Source: Betaproteobacteria bacterium (GTDB taxonomy: Bacteria; Pseudomonadota; Gammaproteobacteria; Burkholderiales; SG8-39). Taken from it: a DNA stretch of 64,000 nucleotides. A program made the translations under genes and the position numbers. The stretch covers positions 1-64,000 of the forward strand of contig SHXR01000002.1 in NCBI GenBank assembly GCA_009693235.1. The letters are read 5' to 3'. Below, one piece after another: positions 7,379 to 17,587 of this stretch. The notes beneath the pieces are model-generated. The model saw nothing but the letters and a program-made list of their open reading frames with translations, did not search any database and was not told where the DNA came from. Position 1 is the stretch's first letter. The number at the start of each line of letters is the position of its first letter.

Positions 7379-9525
7379 CTAGGCCGGCTGCATCCAACCG
7401 ATCACTTTGCTCCGCAAGCGCCACTTCAAGCGGTCCCACCAGTTTGGGTTTTGTACGATCTCGGCGCGGAAAAACGACGGGCAGAGAATCGCCGCATGCG
7501 CGACCTCACCACATAACCCACAGCCGACGCAGCTGTTGTTCACATGCACCACCGGATCGACCTTGAGCAGATCGCCGGAATCCTTCACTGTGAGGGAAGG
7601 ACATCCGGACAAGCGAATACACGAACGATCGCCCGAGCACACATCTTCATCGACCCCAAAGCGGGTGCGCACGACCCGATCACCGGATGACAAGAGCTTT
7701 GACAAGATCGGGCGAATCCGGCGCTGCCGTTCGAGCTGGCATTCGCCTTCGGCGATGATCACCTTCAATCCGGATTCGGTGGTCGTGAACGCCTCGCGCA
7801 AGGTCTTGGCCATGTCGCCGACCCGGTACGTATGCACGGTGCGCAGCCACTTCACCCCAACGCCACGCAAGGTGTTTTCGATCGTTTGATCCGCATGGGC
7901 TGCGCTGTTCTCGCGGGCCGTCACGCGCGCGGATTCAATCGGCGTGGAAATCAATTCCTGCGTACCGGTGGCCGATGAGTAGCCGTTCTTCATGACGATC
8001 AGCACCGAATCGCCCTTGTTGAGCACGGTCGATGACACGCCGGACAACAAGCCGTTGTGCCAGAAGCCGCCATCGCCCATGATCGACAGCGTGCGGCCGG
8101 ATTGAATCGGTGCGACACCGGCGGCACTGGCAAGACTCATCCCGTAACCAAGGATCGAGTTGCCGGATGAAAAGGGCTCGAAGGTCGCCAGTGCATGACA
8201 ACCGATGTCAGCGGCGGTATGGGGTTTGCCAACATCGCGCTCGGCCAGTTTCAGCGCGGCGAACACCGGGCGTTCCGGGCAGCCCACGCAAAACGTCGGT
8301 GGTCGCGGCGGGATCGGCGCGCCGAGTGCGGTATTGGCACGCTGCCTGAGGTTATCCATGCCCGCGATCCAAGCGAGGCCCACCTTGATGTCAAGGCCAC
8401 TGCCATCCTGTGCGATGAATAACGCCAGGCCGCGTCCGATCGCCTCGGCATTGTATTCACCGGCCATCGTGATGCAGTCCTTGCCGCGGAGCTTGGTCTG
8501 CACATCGGCGCGGCGCAGGAGGGTCGATATTTCCTGCTCGATGAATTCCGGTTGACCCTCTTCGACCACCAGCACCGCCGATTTGGTTGTACAGAATCCG
8601 GTGATCTCGTCGGGAACCAATGGATAGACCGCGTTCAACACGAGAATCGGCATGCGTGATGCATCGAAGGCGTCGGCCAAACCGAACTGTTCGAGTGCGC
8701 GGAGCAGATTGTTGGCGAGCCCGCCTTGGACGATGATGCCAAGATGCGTGAGCTCGCCAGGTAGGGTCTCGTTGAGTCGGCGCTCGCTGATGAACTTGCG
8801 GGCCGCTGGAATCCGCACATCGAACTTCAATTTTTCTTGCCGAAAGGTCGCGGGTGGATGCGCGAGCCGGTCGTAATAGAACGTTGGCGGCCCCTCCAAT
8901 CGATGCAGCGTTGAGATGGCAGGCGCCTTGTTTGACTTTGCTTCGAAGCTGCCTTGCACATGGCATGCGCGAATTCTGAGTTCCATCATAACCGGCGTGT
9001 TGGAGGCCTCCGACAGTGCAAAGCCTTCTTCCACCATGCGCACGATCGTGGGCAGATTCGGTCGCGGATCGAGCAGACACATCGATGACTTGAGCGCCAT
9101 CGCATGCGAGCGTTCCTGGATGACGCTCGCGCCTTCGCCGTAATCTTCGCCAAGGATGATCATCGCGCCGCCCACCACACCGGCCGAAGCGAGATTCGAT
9201 AGTGCATCAGCAGCAACGTTGGTGCCGACGATCGACTTCCAGGTGACCGCACCGCGCACCGGATAGTTGATCGATGCGCCCAACATGGCGGCGGCCGAGG
9301 CCTCATTGGTGCAGGCTTCTACGTGAACACCGAGCTGATCAAGATAATCGCGCGCCTGCACCATGACATCGAGCAGATGCGAAACGGGCGCGCCTTGATA
9401 GCCACCGACATAGGCAACGCCTGATTGCAACAGCGCTTTCGTTACGGCAAGGATGCCTTCGCCGTGAAACGTCGCCCATCGGCGAGTTGCAGCGATTTTA
9501 TTTCTTCAGCGAAAGAGCGTTCCAT
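7379..9525 (-). pseudogene. Indolepyruvate ferredoxin oxidoreductase alpha-type, frameshifted copy
   Basis: Second alpha-type gene of the cluster, third in transcription order. It oxidises 2-oxo acids such as indolepyruvate with TPP and Fe-S centres. From ATG 9525 the protein starts MERSFAEEIKSLQLAD, matching the paralogue at 11138-13264, but runs into TAA 27 codons on. One base lost around 9468-9476 explains this; downstream the frame is open for 683 codons with CVGCPERPVF, the TPP motif GDGGFWHNG and the C-terminal CVGCGLCG cluster. An internal TTG at 9430 would omit about 30 N-terminal residues. The C-terminal DNA looks roughly 80% identical to the paralogue (eye estimate). Confidence 0.8.
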
Positions 9526-9549
9526 GATGTTGGAAAAGCGGACGCGCGT

Positions 9550-11124
9550 CTAAGCGGGCCGGCGTTCTTCGCTTCCTGGCTTCTTGCGAAAAAACTTGAT
9601 CGGCTTGGCTTCGGGCGGTAACGGCGTCACACCATGTGTTGACAAATTGCCTTCGAGTTTGCGGCCTTCCGGGTCGGCCAATGCCGCTTCACGTGCGGAC
9701 TTGATGGCAAGCGCACGATCGCGATCGGTGGTGAATTGTGTACCGGTCACCAGATGGTCAAGGATGCGCAGGAAATTGCCGCGCCCGCGCTTGTAGGTGT
9801 CGCCATAGCCTTTGATCAGACGCCCGCATAGACCGATCTCCAGGGCCAGTTGCAGGTCGCGCCGAGCGGCCGCTTGTACTTCACCGAGCCATCGATCGAT
9901 CAGTGTCTGTTCGGCTTGCCAGCGCGATGTCATGCGCCGGACCGGTCGTAGCGCGGCAAGCCCACGCAGCAGCCCGAAGCCGACGATGCTGGTGGTCTTG
10001 ATGTACATCCCTTTGTTGAGCTTGTGGGTGAGGCCGCGCTTGTCGGTCCAGCGGACCAGCCGATTCGCGAGGCTGGTCGGCAGCATCGCGGCCACCTCAT
10101 CGACACCGGGTTTCAGATATTCGACGATATGCACCGGTTCGCCAGGCTTTGCCATCACGTCGCCGCGCACCCGCTCGAAGCGACTCTTGCGAGTCTTGAC
10201 GTCTGCCACGCGAATCACATCTTCATAGCTCATCCAAAGCGCGAGGAAACGACCGGTCTCGTTGGTGAGCATGCAACCGAGCGCCTGCCCGCCCCGTTCA
10301 CGGTCGAGTTTCGCGATCGGTTTCAGTCGATCGAGATATTGCGTGGCATAGCGCGTGTCTTGATAGTCGACGAGTCGCGCCACGCCTTCTTCGAGAATGC
10401 GATGCGTCTCGATCGGAAAGCTGTCCTTCACGCGCTCTGAAGGGTGATCCATCCAGCGCTTCACCGCTTCAGGTGCCGCCGCTTTCAGTTCACCTGCGGC
10501 ATGCTTGTAGCCAAGATCGAAGCCCTTCAGGCTTGCATCGACGCCCCGCCCGCCGCCATGAACGGCCGCTTCGCAATCCGCCCGGGACAGTGGCAATGCG
10601 CCGGAACCCGCCAGCGCACCGAACAGCACCGCACTGATGACCGTTCCGGAATCCTGCGCGATCGCCTGCATGTCAAAGAGAACATTGCGCTTTGCAAGCG
10701 TTTCAGCCGCTTTGATGATGCGATCCCCGTCGATGCGTCCGTCGCCCATATGCATCTTTTCGAGCGTCGTGTAGACGCGATGCGTGGACGCAATGAGCGT
10801 CGTGCGATCTGGCGACACGAAACCGTTTTGCATCGCGCGACCGGCTTCGATCAATTCGGAGGCGACCATGACATCGACATTACTGGGCGAAGGCGTTAAT
10901 GCGAGCACTGGGCGCTTCCCACCGAGATCGGCGAACTTGGCCGGGAAGAGTTCGATGTAGTAGGTGGTGGCGCCGGTGCGCTGTGCGACACCCGGTATCG
11001 ATGTGCTTTGCACCGGGTAATTCTGTTTCGTCGCCGCGGCGATGATCCAGTCGGCCAGCACGCCACCGCCTTCGCCACCAAGGGCCGCAATGAGAATCGT
11101 GATGGGGCGCTCGGGAAGGTTCAT
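9550..11124 (-). CDS. Indolepyruvate oxidoreductase beta-type subunit, long form
   Basis: 524 aa. The N-terminal ~200 residues are a 2-oxoacid:ferredoxin oxidoreductase gamma-type domain (LIAALGGEGGGVLADW, SIPGVAQRTGATTYY). The C-terminal ~300 residues form the extension seen in long IorB-like proteins, which I recall as DUF6537. It pairs with a TPP/Fe-S alpha-type subunit. Start at 11124 has GGAG seven bases upstream and lies 13 bp after the upstream alpha gene; the next alpha gene begins 24 bp after its stop. All three are one operon. Confidence 0.92.
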   Translation of the reverse strand: MNLPERPITILIAALGGEGGGVLADWIIAAATKQNYPVQSTSIPGVAQRTGATTYYIELFPAKFADLGGKRPVLALTPSPSNVDVMVASELIEAGRAMQNGFVSPDRTTLIASTHRVYTTLEKMHMGDGRIDGDRIIKAAETLAKRNVLFDMQAIAQDSGTVISAVLFGALAGSGALPLSRADCEAAVHGGGRGVDASLKGFDLGYKHAAGELKAAAPEAVKRWMDHPSERVKDSFPIETHRILEEGVARLVDYQDTRYATQYLDRLKPIAKLDRERGGQALGCMLTNETGRFLALWMSYEDVIRVADVKTRKSRFERVRGDVMAKPGEPVHIVEYLKPGVDEVAAMLPTSLANRLVRWTDKRGLTHKLNKGMYIKTTSIVGFGLLRGLAALRPVRRMTSRWQAEQTLIDRWLGEVQAAARRDLQLALEIGLCGRLIKGYGDTYKRGRGNFLRILDHLVTGTQFTTDRDRALAIKSAREAALADPEGRKLEGNLSTHGVTPLPPEAKPIKFFRKKPGSEERRPA

Positions 11125-11137
11125 TCAAAACTCCAGA

Positions 11138-13264
11138 TCAAGCCGGCTGCATCCAGCCGATGACGGTCGCACGCAGGCGCCATTTCAAGTTGTCCCACCA
11201 GGTTGGGTTCTGCACAATCTCGGCCCGGAAGAACGAGGGGCACAGGATTGCCGCATGCGCGACCTCACCACAGAGGCCACAGCCGACGCACGCGTTGTTC
11301 ACATGCGCAACCGGATCGACTTTCAACGGATCGGACGAATCCTTGATCGTGAGCGAGGGACAGCCCGATAACCGAATGCATGAGTGATCACCCGAGCAGA
11401 CATCTTCATCGACACCGAACCGTGTTCGCACCACGCGATTGCCCGCCTTGAGCGCGGCCGATACCACTGGGCGCAGTCGACGTTGTTTTTCGAGTTGGCA
11501 TTCGCTTTCGGCGATGACGACCTTCAAGCCGTTGTAGGACGAGGACATCGCATCCTTCAACGTCTTCGACATCTCGCCGACGTGATAGGTGGTGACCCGC
11601 TTAATCCAATTGACACCGATGCCCTTTAGCGCGGCTTCGATCGACATGCCGGTCATCTTGGCTTCCGGCTCGTGCGGTGAAGACGGAATATTCTGCGCGC
11701 CGGTTGCCGAGGTATAGCCGTTGTTCATGATGACGAGAATGCCGTCGCTCTTGTTGAACACGGAATTCGCGATGCCCGAGGTGAGCCCGTTATGCCAGAA
11801 GCCGCCATCGCCCATGATGGTGACCGTGCGTTTGGCGAAGAGCGGATCGATCGCGGCATTGCTGGCGAGTCCAAGGCCGTATCCCAGAACGGTATTGCCG
11901 ATGTTGAAGGGTGGCAATGTCGAGAACAGATGGCAGCCGATGTCGGCCGACATATGAAACTTGCCGGTGTCTCGCTCGATCAATTTCATCGCCGAGAAGA
12001 CCGGTCGCTCCGGACAGCCAACGCAAAATCCGGGCGGGCGAGTCGGCAGCGGGCCGCCAAACAATTCGCCCGCTTGCAATTTCGGTGCAAGCAGGGCGTC
12101 CCGTTTTTTGGCGATACTTGCGATGTCGACACCGCGCGGTGCCGACCGTTCGATGAATTTTGACATCCCTGACAGCACGACTTCACCGGTGTATTCGCCT
12201 GCCATCGGCAGCACATCTTTGCCGTAGATTCGCGCGCCATTTATGTCACCCCGACGCAGTGCCGCAAGGATGGCGTCTTCAATGAAATTCGGCTGGCCTT
12301 CTTCAACGACGAGCACCGCCTTCTTGCCGGTGCAGAACTGCTGGATTTCCGTCGAGATCAACGGATAGGTGACATTCAGGCAGTAGATCGGCACTTTCGA
12401 TTCGCCGAATGCATCGGCCAGACTAAGTTGCTGCAACGAGCGGATCACGACGTTGTACATGCCGCCCTGACAAATCACGCCGATTTCATCGAGCGAGCCG
12501 CTGAACATCTCGTTTAGCTTGTTGTCCTGGACGAACTTGACCGCAGCCGGCCAGCGTATCTCGACCTTATGCTTTTCCTGCACATAGGACGAAGGTGGCA
12601 AAACGATACGACCATAGTCAAAGGTCGGATTTTCAAGGCCGGCATTACGCGAGATCGCCGGCGCGCGGTTGCTCTTTGCGTGAAATTGTCCATGCACATG
12701 ACAGGCGCGAATCCGCAGTTCCAACATGACCGGCGTACTCGATGCTTCCGATAGCTCGAATCCTTTCTCCACCATGTCCACAATCGTCGGCAGGTTCGGT
12801 CGCGGATCGAGCAGCCAGATCTGCGACTTCATGGCGAACGCGTGGGAGCGCTCCTGCATGATCGAGGAGCCTTCGCCATAGTCTTCGCCGATGACGATGA
12901 GGGCGCCACCGGTTACACCCGAAGAGGCTAGATTAGCGAGCGCATCAGACGCCACATTGGTGCCAACCGTTGATTTCCAGGCGACCGCACCGCGAATCGG
13001 ATAGTTGATGGACGCACCAAGCATCGCCGCGGCCGCCGCCTCCGAGGCATTGGTTTCAAGATGAACACCCAATTCGTCGAGAAGATCCTTCGCGTCGGTC
13101 AGCACATCGACCAAGTGAGAGACGGGCGCACCTTGATACCCGCCGACGTATGAAACACCGGATTGCAGCAGCGCTTTGGTGACCGCGAGGATGCCCTCGC
13201 CGGTGAAGACGTCGCCAGTGGTGAGGCGAAGCGATTTCACCTCCTCTTTGAAAGACCGTTCCAT
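11138..13264 (-). CDS. Indolepyruvate ferredoxin oxidoreductase alpha-type subunit, intact copy
   Basis: 708 aa. Pyrimidine-binding part at the N-terminus (YVGGYQGAPVSHLVD), TPP-binding part with MGDGGFWHNGLTSG and NNGYTSATG, and a C-terminal ferredoxin-like region with CSGDHSCIRLSGC and CVGCGLCGEVAH. Catalyses CoA-dependent oxidative decarboxylation of aryl pyruvates with ferredoxin as acceptor. First gene of the operon. Its upstream region holds a 35-bp perfect palindrome about 100 bp before the start. The ferredoxin domain fused to the alpha chain and the long beta chain match the fused bacterial type rather than the archaeal IorAB. Confidence 0.93.
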   Translation of the reverse strand: MERSFKEEVKSLRLTTGDVFTGEGILAVTKALLQSGVSYVGGYQGAPVSHLVDVLTDAKDLLDELGVHLETNASEAAAAAMLGASINYPIRGAVAWKSTVGTNVASDALANLASSGVTGGALIVIGEDYGEGSSIMQERSHAFAMKSQIWLLDPRPNLPTIVDMVEKGFELSEASSTPVMLELRIRACHVHGQFHAKSNRAPAISRNAGLENPTFDYGRIVLPPSSYVQEKHKVEIRWPAAVKFVQDNKLNEMFSGSLDEIGVICQGGMYNVVIRSLQQLSLADAFGESKVPIYCLNVTYPLISTEIQQFCTGKKAVLVVEEGQPNFIEDAILAALRRGDINGARIYGKDVLPMAGEYTGEVVLSGMSKFIERSAPRGVDIASIAKKRDALLAPKLQAGELFGGPLPTRPPGFCVGCPERPVFSAMKLIERDTGKFHMSADIGCHLFSTLPPFNIGNTVLGYGLGLASNAAIDPLFAKRTVTIMGDGGFWHNGLTSGIANSVFNKSDGILVIMNNGYTSATGAQNIPSSPHEPEAKMTGMSIEAALKGIGVNWIKRVTTYHVGEMSKTLKDAMSSSYNGLKVVIAESECQLEKQRRLRPVVSAALKAGNRVVRTRFGVDEDVCSGDHSCIRLSGCPSLTIKDSSDPLKVDPVAHVNNACVGCGLCGEVAHAAILCPSFFRAEIVQNPTWWDNLKWRLRATVIGWMQPA

Positions 13265-13365
13265 GATTCAACCTTGAAGATGTAGGCGTTTGGGCGAATT
13301 CAATCGCGCTTGCGATGTAAATTGAGACTAGGCGTGGGACCTGCATTTGTCAAATGGATGCCCTT

Positions 13366-13400
13366 CGCCTCGATCATCGATGGCATCGATGATCGAGGCG
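13366..13400. promoter_or_regulatory. Perfect 17-bp inverted repeat (possible operator)
   Basis: CGCCTCGATCATCGATG (13366-13382) is followed by a single G and its exact reverse complement (13384-13400). It lies 102 bp upstream of the first indolepyruvate oxidoreductase gene, in a 393-bp gene-free gap. No T run follows on either strand, which argues against an intrinsic terminator; a dimeric regulator site is the simplest reading. Confidence 0.55.
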
Positions 13401-13552
13401 CGGACCAACAAGATACCACTTGGCACGCCTGACGCAGAGCGTCAACGCATGCCGCAATTGGTCAATGCTTAAGCGGGTCTGCCATTTGCCGTTCAGGTAC
13501 CCGGTACCGTACATCGAATAGTGCACACGGCGGAGAAATCGAGACTAACGGT

Positions 13553-13611
13553 CGATCCGTCGGGAATGCCGATCCGTCATCGAAGCAGGACATTTCTCCT
13601 CCGACGGATCG
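13553..13611. repeat. 11-bp inverted repeat in the same gap
   Basis: CGATCCGTCGG at 13553-13563 has its exact reverse complement at 13601-13611, and a third partial copy (GATCCGTC) sits at 13571-13578. It lies 47 bp before the small gene at 13658. I see no gene in 13265-13657 apart from these repeats. Confidence 0.5.
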
Positions 13612-13657
13612 TTTGTGATCGGCCAGCCGAAAGCCCGATGGGCATTGAGCACGGTCT

Positions 13658-14008
13658 ATGCGTACGGTTAGCCACATGATCCATATCACTCAGCCCGAAG
13701 CGCTCGAAGTCCTCGCCATGTTGGAAGGCGAGCGCTGGAAACGTACCCAGGAGGAACGTCAGGACGTTCCGTACGGGTTCTTTTTCTGGTTGCGGGCGTG
13801 GAAAGCGAAGGCTGCAGCCGGCCTCGGCGAAGTTCCGGTCTCGCTGTGTCAGTTCGCCGAGCGTGCCACCAAGGCGCCAATCCTCTACGGCGAAGAGGGT
13901 TACCGCAAGTACCACATCGATGCGACCGGTGAGCTCACGTTGATGCGCGATTCCCTGCTGCCGGACTACGCCGAAAAAGCAACTGCGCTCGGTATTCGGA
14001 TCTCTTGA
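13658..14008 (+). CDS. Hypothetical protein (116 aa)
   Basis: Not recognised. A soluble, charged protein with many aromatic residues around DVPYGFFFWLRAWKAKAAAG (about residues 40-60); no signal peptide or membrane segment. ATG 13658 has no strong ribosome site; ATG 13676 (MIHITQPEA) is an alternative. The opposite strand carries overlapping open frames without recognisable content. It converges on comB with one base between the stops. Confidence 0.5.
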   Translation: MRTVSHMIHITQPEALEVLAMLEGERWKRTQEERQDVPYGFFFWLRAWKAKAAAGLGEVPVSLCQFAERATKAPILYGEEGYRKYHIDATGELTLMRDSLLPDYAEKATALGIRIS

Positions 14009-14009
14009 T

Positions 14010-14747
14010 CTAAATCGCGACGATCACGCCGTCTTGCAGGCGGGGGATGACGTCAAGTGATGAGAGTCTGGCCGCATAGTCGATTTCATTTGCATGGCCG
14101 CGACCGGTCATGATGCGCCCAACCCGGCAATTACTTAGCATGTCGATCGGCTTGCCGCTGGCATAGACCGCACGCGATGCACGCGCCGCATCGGACAGGT
14201 CGATCCCGTTCCCAAGTGTTTTGGAGAAGAGATCCACGAGGTAACCGGCGCCATAGTAATCCTCGAGATTGAAGTTACCCATGGAACCCGAGCAGACGAT
14301 GACGATCGGGTGTTGGGGATGTTTCGATAGGACATGGCTCACGATGGCCGTGCTATTCAACAGCGAGGCGACATATAAATGATCGGCCGCTGCCGACTCT
14401 TTAACTGCCACCGTGCCATTGGTGGTGGCGAGAATGAGCTTTTTGCCGCGCACGCCATGTTCGAGGAGTGCAAGGGGTGTCGGCGCGGTGAATCCGGCGA
14501 AGACGTTCGCATAGAGTTCCCCGGCCAGCACAAAGGAGTCGGCGCTGTGCCGGGCACTTTCATCGCGTGCGGAAGCCTCATCCATGGTGGGGATCACCAT
14601 CGTCGCACCATGGGCCAACGCCGCGGTCATGGTGGTCGTCGCAAACAAGATGTCGAGCACGATGACGACCTTGTCCGCCAATTCGATCGTTGCGAGTTCC
14701 TCTTTGCGACTGAGAACGTGGAGCTGATGGGAGAGCGTGACGCTCAT
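14010..14747 (-). CDS. comB: ComB-family 2-phosphosulfolactate phosphatase
   Basis: 245 aa. ComB removes phosphate from 2-phosphosulfolactate in coenzyme M synthesis; bacterial homologues often occur without the other pathway genes and may have another phosphatase role. Family motifs visible are VVIVLDILFATTTMTAAL, LAGELYANVF, LATTNGTVAV, VCSGSMGNFNLEDYYGAG and the conserved NCRVGR. No ComA or ComC is present in the window. It starts 27 bp after the MaoC-like gene on the same strand. Confidence 0.85.
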   Translation of the reverse strand: MSVTLSHQLHVLSRKEELATIELADKVVIVLDILFATTTMTAALAHGATMVIPTMDEASARDESARHSADSFVLAGELYANVFAGFTAPTPLALLEHGVRGKKLILATTNGTVAVKESAAADHLYVASLLNSTAIVSHVLSKHPQHPIVIVCSGSMGNFNLEDYYGAGYLVDLFSKTLGNGIDLSDAARASRAVYASGKPIDMLSNCRVGRIMTGRGHANEIDYAARLSSLDVIPRLQDGVIVAI

Positions 14748-14774
14748 CGGATTTCCTCGGGTCGGTGAGGCGGG

Positions 14775-15230
14775 TCAGGAGGCCGGGCGCCGGCTGTACA
14801 TGCCGTAGCCATTCATATCGAGAACCTGTTCGTCTCGTTGATTGAAGACTTCCCATCGATGCAACACGAGTCCGCGATCAGGTTTCGATTGCGACGGTTT
14901 CGATTCGATCACAGTCATTTTCAACCGAAGCCGATCGCCCGCACGCACTGGCCGCCGCCAATTCACGTCTTTCACGCCGGGTGAACCAAGGCTTGCCGCT
15001 TTTAGCAGATACGCATCGCAAACTAGACGCATGCAAATGCCGACTGTTTGCCAACCACTGGCAATCAATCCGCCGTAAATAGATTCCTTCGCACGCTCCG
15101 GGTCGACGTGGAAATACTGGGGATCGTATTTCCCCGCGAACTCCATGATCTCCGTCTCGGTCAATGCGGGTCCCTGCATTTCGCGCGTCATCCCGACCGG
15201 GAAATCTTCGAAGTAGTACTGGACGGTCAC
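14775..15230 (-). CDS. MaoC-like hot-dog dehydratase
   Basis: 151 aa from the GTG at 15230, chosen because GAGGAA lies upstream and the length fits a single hot-dog domain; the open frame extends to 15317. The hydratase motif YDPQYFHVDPERA (Asp and His) and YGGLIASGW are typical of enoyl-CoA hydratases of the MaoC type. Probably hydrates or dehydrates an acyl-CoA. Same strand as comB, 27 bp apart. Confidence 0.85.
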   Translation of the reverse strand: MTVQYYFEDFPVGMTREMQGPALTETEIMEFAGKYDPQYFHVDPERAKESIYGGLIASGWQTVGICMRLVCDAYLLKAASLGSPGVKDVNWRRPVRAGDRLRLKMTVIESKPSQSKPDRGLVLHRWEVFNQRDEQVLDMNGYGMYSRRPAS

Positions 15231-15322
15231 TGTTGCGGTTCCTCGATAAGGATTCGTACGAAAGGTGCTGATTATCACCGAAGCGGGTAATCGCAGCCGT
15301 CCTGCGCAATCGCGCATATTTT

Positions 15323-15466
15323 TTATTTGTCTTCCTGACGCGCCGGATCAGCGACGAAAGCCGCCGTAGATCGGCCGCGGTCTTCAGCTACACACATCGC
15401 CCGTCGATAGAGAGCCAATGCCGGATCACCCGGTTCAAGGGTCGGATCCATTGGCTTGCTGAACAT
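15323..15466 (-). CDS. Possible small protein (47 aa)
   Basis: ATG 15466 to TAA 15323 gives an acidic 47-residue peptide with PMDPTLEPGDPALALYRRAM in the middle. It lies between the MaoC gene and rlpA, partly overlapping the rlpA ribosome site on the other strand, and lacks a Shine-Dalgarno sequence. Its composition looks protein-like, but there is no recognised family. Confidence 0.2.
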   Translation of the reverse strand: MFSKPMDPTLEPGDPALALYRRAMCVAEDRGRSTAAFVADPARQEDK

Positions 15467-15479
15467 GCGGGAGGGCAAA

Positions 15480-16058
15480 ATGCAACGCAATGAGCGAAAG
15501 ATCGTATCGGCGTCCATCGAATTCCATCGCGCGGCGCGGCCATCTCTGCAGCGCAACGCCACCCATGTCCTAGCGGCCCTTGCGCTGTTAATGAGCCTCG
15601 CAAGTTGCGGGATGCTCAATTCAAAACGAGGCGACGAGCCCGCTGCATCGAGGACATCGGCGGCAACGCCGGAGCACTCGACGCCGGTCCGGTATTCCCG
15701 GTCGGAATCAAAGCACGTCGCTTTCACGCAGACCGGTACAGCGAGTTGGTATGGCCGTGAACTGCACGGCCGCAAAACCGCTAGCGGCGACATCTTCGAC
15801 ATGAATGGTATGACCGCAGCCCATCGTACGCTGCCCCTATCGAGTCATGTGCGTGTAACGAACCTTGAAAACGGCCGCACCGTCGTGCTGCGCGTCAACG
15901 ATCGCGGCCCCTTCGTTGGTGATCGCATCATCGATGTTTCTGCCGCCGCCGCGACGAGGCTCGGATTTGCCAATCGTGGGGTGGCGAAGGTGAAGGTCGA
16001 AGCGGTCCTGCCACCTACTGAGGCGGCCGGTACCCTTCGTCACACCGCGACACGATAA
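15480..16058 (+). CDS. rlpA: RlpA-family septal ring lytic transglycosylase lipoprotein
   Basis: 192 aa from ATG 15480, which has GGGAGGG just upstream. A long basic N-region precedes the lipoprotein signal LAALALLMSLASC (Cys43). The double-psi beta-barrel carries GTASWYG, GRKTASGDIFD, MTAAHRTLP and VNDRGPF with the catalytic Asp. RlpA cleaves naked peptidoglycan glycans at the division site. The C-terminal SPOR domain of E. coli RlpA is absent, so this is the short form. Confidence 0.9.
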   Translation: MQRNERKIVSASIEFHRAARPSLQRNATHVLAALALLMSLASCGMLNSKRGDEPAASRTSAATPEHSTPVRYSRSESKHVAFTQTGTASWYGRELHGRKTASGDIFDMNGMTAAHRTLPLSSHVRVTNLENGRTVVLRVNDRGPFVGDRIIDVSAAAATRLGFANRGVAKVKVEAVLPPTEAAGTLRHTATR

Positions 16059-16134
16059 CGGCGTTGAAAATTGTCGTGTTAGAGCGATAACTCAGCTTGA
16101 ATGGGTGCTTGTAGCGCCCGTCTGGCAACCGCAA

Positions 16135-17571
16135 TTACCTTGCCGCTTCGACTTTGAGCTGCAACGACTTGTATTCGAGAAACTCCTCGAGGCCGAATTT
16201 GCCCAGCTCGCGCCCGTGACCTGACTGTTTGTAGCCGCCGAACGGCGCCTGCATGTTGAACGCGCCGCCATTGATGTCGATCTGCCCTGCGCGGATGCGT
16301 TTCGCAACGCGCTTGGCCCGTTCTTCATCACCCGACCAGACGCCACCTGCAAGGCCATAGATCGTGTCGTTGGCGATTCGCACCGCGTCATCGTCACCTT
16401 TGTGGGTCATGATTGAGAGGACTGGCCCAAAAATTTCTTCGCGCGCAATGGTTGAATTGGGATCCACACGGCCGAACACCGTAGGCTGCACGAAATAGCC
16501 CTTGTCCACGCCCGCGGGCTTTCCCGGCCCACCGATCAATAATTGAGCGCCCTCGGCAATGCCCTTCTCGATGAACCCGCGCACGCGATCGAGCTGCGCT
16601 TTTGAGACGAGCGGGCCAAGCCGTGTCTGATCGTTGAACGGGTCGCCGACGGTAAATTTCTTCGCCTCATCGGTGGCGAGCTTGGCCGCTTCGGCGTACT
16701 TCGATTCGGGCACCAACAAGCGCGTATGCGCACTGCACGTCTGACCGGAATTGAGGAAGCACGCCGATACCGTACCTTTGATTGCGCTCGCCAGATCGGC
16801 ATCATCCAACACGATTGCTGCGGACTTGCCGCCTAGTTCGAGCGAGACGCGTTTGACCGATTGGGCAGCCACTTCAGAGACGCGTTTGCCTGCGCGTGTC
16901 GAGCCGGTAAAGGAGACCATATCCACATCGGCGTGTCGTGCCATTGCCTCGCCGACCACCGGACCATACCCGGTAACCAGATTGAACACGCCCTTTGGCA
17001 AGCCCACCGAATCGATGATCTCCGCAAGAATGAACGCGTTGATCGGCGCCACCTCCGAGGGCTTCAAGACGATGGTGCAGCCGGCCGCTAACGCGGGAGC
17101 GACCTTTGCCGCGATCTGATGCAGCGGATAGTTCCAAGGCGTAATGGCGGCCACCACGCCGACGGGTTCCCGCATCACGATCGAATTGCCGACCCGCTCT
17201 TCCCAGGCGAAGCTGCCCAGCATTTTCGCGTACATCGCGAAGGTGAACGTCGGCGATCCCACTTGAATACGGGTGGCGAGCTTGATCGGCATGCCCACTT
17301 CCTGTGCGATGGTGCGGCCCAGTTCTTCGCCGCGCGCCTTCATGCCTTCATGAATTTTTTGCAGATACTCGGCGCGGATCGCAGGCGTCAAGGCGGCCCA
17401 GCCATCGAACGCTGCGCGCGCTGCCTTGATCGCAGCATCGGCGTCAGCTTCGTTGCATTCTGGGATGCGGGCCATCACTTCTTCGGTGGCCGCATTGTGG
17501 ACATCGATGGACCCTTTGCCTTGCGGTACGACCCATGCACCATTGATGTAGATCTTGTCACGATTTTGCAT
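16135..17571 (-). CDS. NAD(P)-dependent aldehyde dehydrogenase
   Basis: 478 aa, full-length ALDH superfamily. Catalytic Glu lies in SLELGGKS and the nucleophilic Cys in [19 protein letters not shown] and FGPVLS are intact. AAGGAAG lies seven bases before the ATG. Encoded 16 bp after a zinc alcohol dehydrogenase, so the pair probably oxidises an alcohol to acid through the aldehyde. Converges on rlpA. Confidence 0.93.
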   Translation of the reverse strand: MQNRDKIYINGAWVVPQGKGSIDVHNAATEEVMARIPECNEADADAAIKAARAAFDGWAALTPAIRAEYLQKIHEGMKARGEELGRTIAQEVGMPIKLATRIQVGSPTFTFAMYAKMLGSFAWEERVGNSIVMREPVGVVAAITPWNYPLHQIAAKVAPALAAGCTIVLKPSEVAPINAFILAEIIDSVGLPKGVFNLVTGYGPVVGEAMARHADVDMVSFTGSTRAGKRVSEVAAQSVKRVSLELGGKSAAIVLDDADLASAIKGTVSACFLNSGQTCSAHTRLLVPESKYAEAAKLATDEAKKFTVGDPFNDQTRLGPLVSKAQLDRVRGFIEKGIAEGAQLLIGGPGKPAGVDKGYFVQPTVFGRVDPNSTIAREEIFGPVLSIMTHKGDDDAVRIANDTIYGLAGGVWSGDEERAKRVAKRIRAGQIDINGGAFNMQAPFGGYKQSGHGRELGKFGLEEFLEYKSLQLKVEAAR

Positions 17572-17587
17572 AGCAGCTTCCTTTTGT

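Noticed and set aside
16100-16121. Hairpin between rlpA and the aldehyde dehydrogenase
   Set aside because: Only a 6-bp stem with a wobble and no T run; too weak to call a terminator.
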